Of a DNA stretch of 5,809 nucleotides, positions 1 through 5,368 are shown in pieces (the stretch's first letter is position 1; the number at the start of each line of letters is the position of its first letter). The stretch is from Nitrospinota bacterium (GTDB lineage Bacteria; JAUXIQ01), in the NCBI GenBank assembly GCA_030620925.1, contig JAUXIQ010000150.1, positions 1-5,809 of the forward strand, given 5' to 3'. A program made the position numbers and the translations under genes. A model generated the notes under the pieces. The model saw only the letters and a list, made by a program, of their open reading frames with translations, did no database searches and was not told the origin of the DNA.

Positions 1-1
1 A

Positions 2-688
2 ATCGGGGATGTTCCCACCGCCGCCGAGGAAGCGCTGGAAAAGGCGTTGAAAGAAACAGGTCTGTCTCGCCAGGATATAGAGTATGTGATTGCGACAGGC
101 ATCGGCAAGGAGGACGTAGCTTTCGCCCAGGAAACCGCCTCCGACCTTACCTGCCACACCAAAGGCGCCCAGTTCGAGCTGCCCGGCGCCAGGACCATCA
201 TAGACATGGGAGCGGAAAACTGCCGGATATCCCTTTGCGATGAGAGGGGCAAGCTGGTAGATTTCGCCATGAACGACAAGTGCGCGTCGGGAACGGGGGT
301 CTTCCTGGAAACCGTGGCAAAGATGATGGAGGTTCCGTTAGAAGAACTGGGGCCCCTGTCTCTCCAATCCGACGGCAATGTGAGCATAACCACCATGTGC
401 GCAGTGTTCGCGGAGTCGGAAGTTATCACCGAAGTGCACCGCGGAACTCCCCCCAAGGACATCATAAAAGGCTGCCACGATTCCATAGCATTGAGGACTA
501 CGGCCTTGCTCAAACGCACCGGTATGGAGCCGGACGTGGTCATGACCGGCGGTGCAGCCTTGAACGTCGGCATGGTGAGTTCCATTAAAAAACAGATAAA
601 CATGGAAGTTGTAGTTCCGCCCAACGCACAGATATCAGGAGCCATTGGGGCCGCTATAGTTGCCAGAGAAAAGAAAGGGGGAAACTAA
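2..688 (+). CDS. BadF/BadG/BcrA/BcrD-family ATPase, activator or reductase ATPase subunit (5' end outside window)
   Basis: This is an ASKHA-fold ATPase of the family that couples ATP hydrolysis to low-potential electron transfer in benzoyl-CoA reductases and 2-hydroxyacyl-CoA dehydratases. The frame is open from position 2, so the TTG at 47 is internal, and 228 residues are visible. Alignment by eye with the next gene suggests roughly 35-40 N-terminal residues are missing, including the first phosphate-binding loop. Two cysteines that in this family bind the dimer-bridging [4Fe-4S] cluster are present: one in MNDKCASGTG (codon 281-283) and one in TMCAVFAESEV (codon 398-400). The adenosine-side TGGAALN motif starts near 545. 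The second phosphate motif reads DMGAEN (203-220) instead of the DxGGQD of its neighbour, so the two proteins are distinct subunits rather than a simple duplicate. Its stop overlaps the next start (TAATG), implying translational coupling. Family assignment is firm. Membership of a class I benzoyl-CoA reductase (BzdP/BcrA-like) is inference. Confidence 0.9.
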   Translation: MGDVPTAAEEALEKALKETGLSRQDIEYVIATGIGKEDVAFAQETASDLTCHTKGAQFELPGARTIIDMGAENCRISLCDERGKLVDFAMNDKCASGTGVFLETVAKMMEVPLEELGPLSLQSDGNVSITTMCAVFAESEVITEVHRGTPPKDIIKGCHDSIALRTTALLKRTGMEPDVVMTGGAALNVGMVSSIKKQINMEVVVPPNAQISGAIGAAIVAREKKGGN

Positions 689-1518
689 TGATCACTGCTG
701 GTGTCGATATCGGCTCTCTCTCCGCCGATGTGGTGATCCTTAAGGATAACGAGATTCTAGGCTACAGCGTCATCAGGACCGGACCGGACAGCGCTCAGAC
801 CGCCCAGGCGGCCATGGACGTGGCTCTTGAGGATGCCGGAAGTAAGGGAAACGACCTGAAGATAGAAGACATGGACTACATCGTCTCGACAGGCTACGGT
901 CGTGTTATAGTCCCTTTCGCTGAGAAAAACATCACGGAGATATCCTGCCACGCGAAAGGGGCCAATTGGTTCTTCCCAGGCGTGCGCACCATACTGGATA
1001 TGGGCGGGCAGGACTGCAAGGCCATAAAGTGCGACGAGACGGGAAAAGTCAAAAAGTTCCACATGAACGACAAATGCGCCGCGGGTACCGGCCGGTCCAT
1101 GGAAGTTATGGCCGACCTGCTGAACATAAAGCTGGAGGAAATCGGCCCGCTCTCTCTGCACATCAAGGAGGAGCATGAGGTTCCCGTAATCAGCACCATC
1201 TGCGTCATTTTCGCCAAGTCGGAGGTGCTGTCTCTGGTGCGCAAGGGCCTGCCCGTGGAGAACGTGCTGGCCGGCCTGTGTGAGGCCACGGCCAAGCGGG
1301 TGAAGACGCAGATCAACGTAGTGGGCGCAGAAGACGAGTTCGTCATCAGCGGCGGCATCGCCAAGAACAAAGGCGTTGTCGAGCGGGTGGAAGAACTGGT
1401 GAACATGAAAGCCCAGATATGCTTCGAACCACAGATAGTAGGCGCCCTGGGCGCGGCCGTGTTCGCCAGGGAACGGTACGAGAAACAGATGGAAAAAGAG
1501 GCCACTGCTCAGACGTAA
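688..1518 (+). CDS. BadF/BadG/BcrA/BcrD-family ATPase, second subunit
   Basis: This is a complete 276-residue ATPase subunit, close in length to the short ATPase subunits of benzoyl-CoA reductases and to HgdC-type activators. Visible motifs in order are a first phosphate loop near residues 5-18 (GVDIGSLSADVV), SCHAKGA at 86-92, the second phosphate motif DMGGQD at 104-109, cluster ligand Cys130 in MNDKCAAGTG, cluster ligand Cys172 in TICVIFAKSEV, and the adenosine motif SGGIAKN at 221-227. Extra cysteines at 110 and 115 flank the nucleotide site and have counterparts in the upstream paralogue. The ATG overlaps the upstream TAA by one base and is preceded by an AAAGGGGG ribosome binding site, which fixes the start. 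Known homologues form dimers that bind one [4Fe-4S] cluster between the two chains and pass electrons from ferredoxin to a catalytic Fe-S component. Two non-identical tandem copies favour a BzdPQ/BcrAD-like heterodimer over the homodimeric HgdC type. The substrate is unknown because the catalytic subunits are not in the window. Confidence 0.92.
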   Translation: MITAGVDIGSLSADVVILKDNEILGYSVIRTGPDSAQTAQAAMDVALEDAGSKGNDLKIEDMDYIVSTGYGRVIVPFAEKNITEISCHAKGANWFFPGVRTILDMGGQDCKAIKCDETGKVKKFHMNDKCAAGTGRSMEVMADLLNIKLEEIGPLSLHIKEEHEVPVISTICVIFAKSEVLSLVRKGLPVENVLAGLCEATAKRVKTQINVVGAEDEFVISGGIAKNKGVVERVEELVNMKAQICFEPQIVGALGAAVFARERYEKQMEKEATAQT

Positions 1519-1600
1519 AGAGCGGTTGCTCGATTTACACCGAACGCCTTATTCTCTGGCAGACGGTGAGAGTGAGGCCGCTATAAAGCCGATGGGAAAC

Positions 1601-1606
1601 GAGGTG
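1601..1606 (+). promoter_or_regulatory. Ribosome binding site of ferredoxin gene
   Basis: GAGGTG lies 4 nt before the ATG at 1611 and matches the CACCUC part of the 16S rRNA tail. An in-frame TAA at 1584-1586, with no start codon between it and the ATG, fixes the ferredoxin start. The transporter gene on the other strand uses the same GAGGTG type with similarly short spacing. Confidence 0.7.
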
Positions 1607-1610
1607 CAGG

Positions 1611-1886
1611 ATGTTAGTGCACTACGGTTATACAGACGCCAGCGGCGATTACCGCATCAGCATCGATCAGGACGTGTGTGACGGTTGCGGCAAATGCGTC
1701 GACGTATGCCCCGAAGAACTGTTCATGATAGAAGAGGACGATTACGACCGGGAAGTAGCCATGATAAAAGACGATCTCATCCGGCAGATAGGCTATCGCT
1801 GCCCCGGCTACCAGCGCTGCAAGGATAAGATAGGGGAGACGTGTCAAGAGGTTTGCCCCCATGACATAATCTCCCTTACCTGGTGA
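1611..1886 (+). CDS. 2[4Fe-4S] ferredoxin, probable electron donor to the ATPase/reductase system
   Basis: This is a 91-residue small acidic cytoplasmic electron carrier. The first cluster motif is canonical: Cys23, Cys26, Cys29 and Cys33-Pro (CX2CX2CX3CP). The second half has Cys64, Cys70, Cys78 and Cys82-Pro, giving CX5CX7CX3CP, so the first pair is more widely spaced than the usual CX2C. A stretch of about 30 residues rich in Asp and Glu separates the two motifs, and the protein ends in SLTW. The gene follows the two ATPase genes on the same strand after 92 nt with no terminator between, so co-transcription is likely. In known benzoyl-CoA reductase loci a ferredoxin gene (bzdM, badB) sits beside the reductase genes and its product supplies the electrons. 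That role is inferred here from position. The ferredoxin class is clear. How the second cluster is ligated is less certain because of the spacing. Confidence 0.88.
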   Translation: MLVHYGYTDASGDYRISIDQDVCDGCGKCVDVCPEELFMIEEDDYDREVAMIKDDLIRQIGYRCPGYQRCKDKIGETCQEVCPHDIISLTW

Positions 1887-1916
1887 TACCCTGCTGAAAT
1901 TGAATGTAAAACGTCC

Positions 1917-1948
1917 AAAAGGGCGGCGATTTTTCGCCGCCCTTTTTT
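1917..1948 (+). terminator. Rho-independent terminator after ferredoxin
   Basis: AAAAGGGCGGCG pairs perfectly with CGCCGCCCTTTT (12 bp, eight of them G-C) around a 6-nt ATTTTT loop, and the T-run continues to 1948. It begins 31 nt after the ferredoxin stop. It therefore ends the ATPase-ferredoxin transcript and separates it from the ligase gene. A weaker T-tract on the opposite strand could give some bidirectional activity. Confidence 0.93.
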
Positions 1949-1988
1949 ATGAACCCGATTGAATTTCTCAGACTCGAGGTAAAAACAC

Positions 1989-2016
1989 TTGCATGGAGCA
2001 ACACATTAACTATAAT
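1989..2016 (+). promoter_or_regulatory. Candidate sigma-70-type promoter of the acyl-CoA ligase gene
   Basis: A perfect TATAAT lies at 2011-2016, with TTGCAT at 1989-1994 as a poor -35 match (3 of 6) and a 16-nt spacer. It sits downstream of the terminator and about 84 nt before the ligase ATG, where a promoter is needed. Transcription would begin near 2023 and leave a leader of about 75-80 nt. The weak -35 suggests a need for an activator or an alternative -35 placement, but this is inference. Confidence 0.5.
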
Positions 2017-2083
2017 CTTGTGTCTGCTTAAGAATAAACCTCTACCCCGGGATACATCTGCTTTTTCATAACCACCGAGACTC

Positions 2084-2090
2084 GAGGAGG
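2084..2090 (+). promoter_or_regulatory. Strong ribosome binding site of acyl-CoA ligase
   Basis: GAGGAGG lies 9 nt before the ATG at 2100, which is near-ideal spacing. It selects Met1 over Met3, which would be 15 nt away. It overlaps the second copy of a 9-bp direct repeat (2079-2087). Confidence 0.85.
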
Positions 2091-2099
2091 AAAACCGTT

Positions 2100-3632
2100 A
2101 TGGGCATGGAGGATGCTCTGGTATACACGCAAGGCGGTCTGCTCAAGGAGCGTGCCGAGCGCTTCGGGGACAAACCGATATACTACTTCAAAGACCGGAA
2201 AGTCGGCTATCAGGAGTTTCATGAGAAGACCGACGTTATAGCAAAAGGCCTGGAAAAGATCGGCGTGGGAAAGGGAGACCGGGTGGGGATACTTCTACCC
2301 AACTGTCACGAAGTTGTGGAATCCTATTACGGTATCTGGAAGAGCGGCGGCATATCCGTTTCGCTGAACCCCCTGTATATCGAGAGGGAAATCGAATACG
2401 TAATCAACGACTCAGGAGCGAAATATCTCATCACCTCAGACATCTTCAGGGACAGGGTGGAGGCGACCAGAGCCAACATGTCCTCCCTGGAGGGGGTGAT
2501 TATGGTGAGCCCTGAAACGATCCCCGACACCATCCCCTACGCTGAGATCGCAGAAGGTTCAGAGCGCATCGGTGACAAAGGGATAAAACCCGGCGACGCG
2601 GCGCAGATAATGTATACCTCAGGCACCACGGGCAGCCCCAAGGGCGCGGTGCTTCCCCATAACGGAATTATCGCCACCGTTTCCGCGATCTCCGATTTCG
2701 GTTATTTCCTGGAAGAAGACTGCACCCTGTGCGCCCTGCCATTTTTCCACCTGTTCGCCGTCCTTGTCTTCGTGGGCCACCTTTACGCCGGCGGCAGGGG
2801 GGTTGTCATTCACGAGCGCTTCGACCCGGAGGCGGTCCTGCAGGATTTCAGCAAATACGGCGTCTCGGTTTTTTACGGCGTGCCCACCATGTATTCGTTT
2901 CTGCTGGATTCCTATGACGCCTCAAGGCACGACGTGAGCAAAATTAGACTGGGAGTGGTGGGTGCAGCGCCCGTGCCCGTGCCCGTAATGCGTGAAATAG
3001 AAGAAAAGTTCGACATGACCATCCTCGAAGGGTTCGGGCAAACGGAGTCCTGCGGCGGGTGTTCAATAGAACGCCTCGATAGGGAACGCAAGGAGGGCTC
3101 CTGCGGCATTCCGGCGGACGGCATAGATGTAAAGATCGTGGATGAAAACGACAATGAAGTACCTCACGGTGAAGTGGGTGAGCTTATTATGCGCGGGCCG
3201 CTGATAATGAAAGAATACTGGAACAAACCCGAGGAGACCGCCAAGACCCTTCGAAACGGCTGGCTGCACACCGGCGACCTGGCGCGCCGTGATGAAGACG
3301 GCTACTTGTACATCGTGGATCGGCTGAAGGACATGATCATAACCGGCGGATTCAACATCTACCCGAAGGAGATAGAAGACGTCCTCTACTCCCATCCAGC
3401 AGTCCTGGAAGCCACCGTCATAGGGGCTCCCGACGCCGTTAAGGGGGAACTGGCCAAGGCATACATAGTGCTCAAAGAAGGGGAGAGCGCCACCGAAGAG
3501 GAGTTTGACGATTTCTGCCGCCAGCGACTGGCCTCCTACAAAGTCCCCCGCACCTACGAATTCAGGGACACCCCTCTACCCAAAAACCCCCAGGGGAAAA
3601 TACTGAAGCGTGTTCTGCGCGACGAATTGTAG
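2100..3632 (+). CDS. AMP-forming acyl-CoA ligase (long-/medium-chain or aryl acid:CoA ligase family)
   Basis: This is a complete 510-residue cytoplasmic enzyme of the adenylate-forming ANL superfamily. It makes an acyl-AMP from a carboxylic acid and ATP, then transfers the acyl group to coenzyme A. The P-loop is YTSGTTGSPKG at 172-182. The A5 motif is GFGQTE at 311-316. The ATP-ribose aspartate is in TGD at 391-393. The hinge region is DRLKD at 407-411, followed by GGFNIYPKEIE at 416-426. The adenylation lysine is K500 in NPQGKILKR. All core motifs are intact and the length is normal for single-domain members. Overall character is closest to FadD-like fatty acyl-CoA synthetases. However, substrate choice (fatty, alicyclic or aromatic acid) cannot be read reliably from motifs, so a specific benzoate-CoA ligase name is not justified. 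It has its own terminator-bounded upstream region and ends convergent with the transporter gene, so it is probably monocistronic. Its product could feed the neighbouring CoA-ester chemistry. Confidence 0.95.
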   Translation: MGMEDALVYTQGGLLKERAERFGDKPIYYFKDRKVGYQEFHEKTDVIAKGLEKIGVGKGDRVGILLPNCHEVVESYYGIWKSGGISVSLNPLYIEREIEYVINDSGAKYLITSDIFRDRVEATRANMSSLEGVIMVSPETIPDTIPYAEIAEGSERIGDKGIKPGDAAQIMYTSGTTGSPKGAVLPHNGIIATVSAISDFGYFLEEDCTLCALPFFHLFAVLVFVGHLYAGGRGVVIHERFDPEAVLQDFSKYGVSVFYGVPTMYSFLLDSYDASRHDVSKIRLGVVGAAPVPVPVMREIEEKFDMTILEGFGQTESCGGCSIERLDRERKEGSCGIPADGIDVKIVDENDNEVPHGEVGELIMRGPLIMKEYWNKPEETAKTLRNGWLHTGDLARRDEDGYLYIVDRLKDMIITGGFNIYPKEIEDVLYSHPAVLEATVIGAPDAVKGELAKAYIVLKEGESATEEEFDDFCRQRLASYKVPRTYEFRDTPLPKNPQGKILKRVLRDEL

Positions 3633-3647
3633 TAACAACCCCTTATC

Positions 3648-3685
3648 TAGAGACATCCCGCGGCGCGGGACATGAATTGTCTCTA
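3648..3685. repeat. Compound inverted repeat between convergent genes
   Basis: An outer perfect 8-bp stem (TAGAGACA at 3648-3655 with TGTCTCTA at 3678-3685) encloses an inner perfect 6-bp stem (TCCCGC at 3656-3661 with GCGGGA at 3665-3670, loop GGC). A 7-nt bulge, CATGAAT, lies on one side only. No T-run follows on either strand, so it is not a classic intrinsic terminator. It lies between the ends of two convergent genes, a usual place for REP-like palindromic elements or for a structure protecting both 3' ends. Whether it is dispersed in the genome cannot be judged from one copy. Confidence 0.7.
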
Positions 3686-3695
3686 CGAGGGAGGT

Positions 3696-3717
3696 GCGAA
3701 AAGTGTTCACCTTTCGC
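3696..3717. repeat. Second dyad overlapping the transporter stop codon
   Basis: GCGAAA (3696-3701) pairs with TTTCGC (3712-3717). An A/C mismatch follows, and then GTG pairs with CAC around TT. It overlaps the MFS transporter stop codon at 3707-3709 and lies 10 nt from the compound repeat. No T-tract follows on either strand. It may help end or stabilise the convergent transcripts, or be chance. Confidence 0.45.
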
Positions 3718-5242
3718 GCCGCGCCTTGCCCATCAGCACGGCGGGCACCAGTGCTATAAGGGTTGCCAGCGTGATAAAGATAAAGCCGTCCTGAAATGCG
3801 CTCACCACGGCTTCTCGCCTTACCACCCCTTCCAGAACGGAAATGGCCAGACCTTTAGCGTTTGCAGGTGCGTGGCCGATGCTTGAGAAGAAGGATTGAA
3901 GCTGCGAAATGGCGCTCATCGTGGCCGGCGAGCTATAATTTTGCTCTGACGCATAATTCGCGTAATGGATGAGCTCCTGCTTATCCAGCAGCGTTCCCAG
4001 TACGGCTATTGAGAACATACCACCCAGGGAAAAGGAGAGGTTCAGCATTCCCGAGGCCATGGTAGTGAGCCGCGCGGAGAGGGTGGTGAGCGCCCCGGAC
4101 ATCATGGGAGGAAGCGACAGGCCGTAACCCACCCCGCGAAGCACCATCACCAGACCCAGGGCCGTAAAGCTCACCCGGGTATCATTGAAACTGAAGGCAT
4201 AGCAGAAGAGCGCCCAGAGGGTTATCCCTATCAGCAATGGAAGCCGGGGGGTGTACTTATCGGCTATGGGGCCGGACATGCGGCCGAAGAAAACGGAAAT
4301 CATAACCCCTATAACTATAATCACCGCCGAGCGGAGCACACTGTATCCCAGGACCTTCTGCATAAAGAGGGGCATGAGGAAGTTCGTGCCGTAAAGGCTG
4401 ATGCCGATTATAAAAGTAATTATGGTCCCCGCCACGAAAAACTTGTCCTTGAACAGCGCAAACTCCACCAGAGGGCGCTCAGCTTTCATTTCCACGAATA
4501 TCCACGCAGCGAAAGATATAACGAAAGTGGTAAGCAAACCGAGTATGTAGTTGGAGTTCCACCCCTCAACTCTCCCCTCGCTCAGCGCCAGAAGCAGGGT
4601 AACGATGGCTAGTGAGATCAGGGCGAAGCCGACGTAATCGAACTTTTCTACGACCCTGTCAACGTCTTTTTTCAGGAAGAGAACGCATACGACGAGGCCA
4701 AACAACGCCAGCGGCGTGTTAATATAAAATATGAGCCGCCAGCTGAAATTGTCCGCTACATAACCTCCCAAAAGCGGCCCGACTGAACCCCCCAGGCTGT
4801 TGGCAATGCTCCAGTAGGCCATCCCCTTGCCCCGCTCCTCGGCCGGGTAGAGGATTGCCACCATGGCCACCGCCATCGACATCAGAATACCCGCCCCCAC
4901 CCCCTGTATGACCATATATATGATGAGCGCGTTTATGCTCCAGGCGCTTCCGCTCAGAAAAGTCATGATAGTGTAGATCAAAAAACCCAAAAAGAACATA
5001 TTCCTGAGGCCCGCCGCCCGGCCCAGCCAGCCGGCCAGGGGAAGGAGTACGCTGGTGCTGACCAGCATGGCGGTCAAGACCCATTTGATGGTCTCCATGT
5101 CGACGCCGAAGGCGGTCTGAATCTGAGGGAAAGAAACGCTTATCACCGTGAAATGAAACACGAGGAGGAAAGAGCTGAGCATCACCACCAGGGTGGCCTT
5201 CTTGCGGTAGGCTATATCCAAGGTCTCCGACCTTACTTGCAT
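3707..5242 (-). CDS. MFS transporter, DHA2 (EmrB/QacA-like, 14-TM) family
   Basis: This is an inner-membrane secondary transporter of 511 residues, typical for 14-helix drug:H+ antiporter-2 members. Strong hydrophobic segments run throughout. The DHA2 hallmarks after helix 5 are clear: GGSVGPLLGGYVAD at 151-164, then SWRLIFYINTP at 167-177. Two motifs are atypical. The helix 2-3 loop reads GWLGRAAGLR (71-80), lacking the usual acidic residue. The helix 1 signature, usually LDxTIVNVALP, reads FHFTVISVSFP (29-39), with His30 in place of Asp. The chosen start is the ATG at 5240-5242 because GAGGTG lies 3 nt upstream. The frame stays open to a GTG at 5305, but that start has no ribosome binding site and would add a Pro/Gly/Arg-rich tail. 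The gene is downstream of a crotonase gene on the same strand. The substrate is unknown: it could export toxic organics or move the acid handled by the neighbouring enzymes. Confidence 0.93.
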   Translation of the reverse strand: MQVRSETLDIAYRKKATLVVMLSSFLLVFHFTVISVSFPQIQTAFGVDMETIKWVLTAMLVSTSVLLPLAGWLGRAAGLRNMFFLGFLIYTIMTFLSGSAWSINALIIYMVIQGVGAGILMSMAVAMVAILYPAEERGKGMAYWSIANSLGGSVGPLLGGYVADNFSWRLIFYINTPLALFGLVVCVLFLKKDVDRVVEKFDYVGFALISLAIVTLLLALSEGRVEGWNSNYILGLLTTFVISFAAWIFVEMKAERPLVEFALFKDKFFVAGTIITFIIGISLYGTNFLMPLFMQKVLGYSVLRSAVIIVIGVMISVFFGRMSGPIADKYTPRLPLLIGITLWALFCYAFSFNDTRVSFTALGLVMVLRGVGYGLSLPPMMSGALTTLSARLTTMASGMLNLSFSLGGMFSIAVLGTLLDKQELIHYANYASEQNYSSPATMSAISQLQSFFSSIGHAPANAKGLAISVLEGVVRREAVVSAFQDGFIFITLATLIALVPAVLMGKARRER

Positions 5243-5245
5243 TCG

Positions 5246-5251
5246 CACCTC
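5246..5251 (-). promoter_or_regulatory. Ribosome binding site of MFS transporter
   Basis: The minus strand reads GAGGTG, then CGA, then ATG. The spacing is short but parallels the ferredoxin gene in this window. It is the reason for rejecting the longer GTG start at 5305. Confidence 0.65.
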
Positions 5252-5257
5252 TTTTGC

Positions 5258-5283
5258 CCCCCCGGCTCCTTTCAACCGGGGGG
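5258..5283 (-). promoter_or_regulatory. G/C-run hairpin in the transporter leader
   Basis: In the transcript, CCCCCCGG (5283-5276) pairs perfectly with CCGGGGGG (5265-5258) around a 10-nt loop containing AAGGAG. The stem ends 6 nt before the GAGGTG ribosome binding site. A further C7 run upstream (5300-5294) could compete for the same G7 run (5263-5257), giving two mutually exclusive structures. No U-tract follows, so a terminator is unlikely. A translational or mRNA-stability role is possible but unproven. Confidence 0.5.
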
Positions 5284-5368
5284 TTCTCAGCCTGGGGGGG
5301 CACACTGCTATGCGCAGATTAAAACGCGGGGGAGTATGGCTCGCCCGTCGAGCCGACCGGCTAAGATA

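Noticed and set aside
47-49. TTG as start of the first ATPase
   Set aside because: The frame is open and family-like upstream to position 2, and residues before 47 align with the second ATPase, so the gene begins outside the window.
894-1505. Long minus-strand open frame (203 codons) opposite the second ATPase
   Set aside because: It is antisense to a strongly conserved gene, shows no recognisable domain, and its openness is explained by the codon pattern of the plus-strand gene.
1520-1587. Small dyad (GAGC/GCTC) and TATAAA in the ATPase-ferredoxin spacer as terminator or promoter
   Set aside because: The stem is only 4 bp with no T-run, and TATAAA lacks any reasonable -35 box.
2100-3632. 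Naming the ligase as benzoate-CoA ligase from its proximity to the reductase-type genes
   Set aside because: Motifs give only the acyl-CoA ligase family, and a terminator and separate promoter lie between the units.
4719-5303. Minus-strand open frame (194 codons) in another frame of the transporter
   Set aside because: It overlaps the membrane-protein frame, its composition is Gly/Pro/Arg/His-rich, and it has no motif or start signal.
5243-5305. Longer transporter start at GTG 5305
   Set aside because: It has no ribosome binding site and would add a 21-residue Pro/Gly/Arg-rich tail. The ATG at 5242 has GAGGTG just upstream.
5278-5332. G-quadruplex on the plus strand
   Set aside because: Only three G-runs are present, with loops of 10 and 27 nt, which is outside the usual pattern.
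5338-5354. 6-bp hairpin after the crotonase stop as a terminator
   Set aside because: The stem is short and the transcript downstream has no adjacent U-tract. Read-through into the transporter is equally likely.
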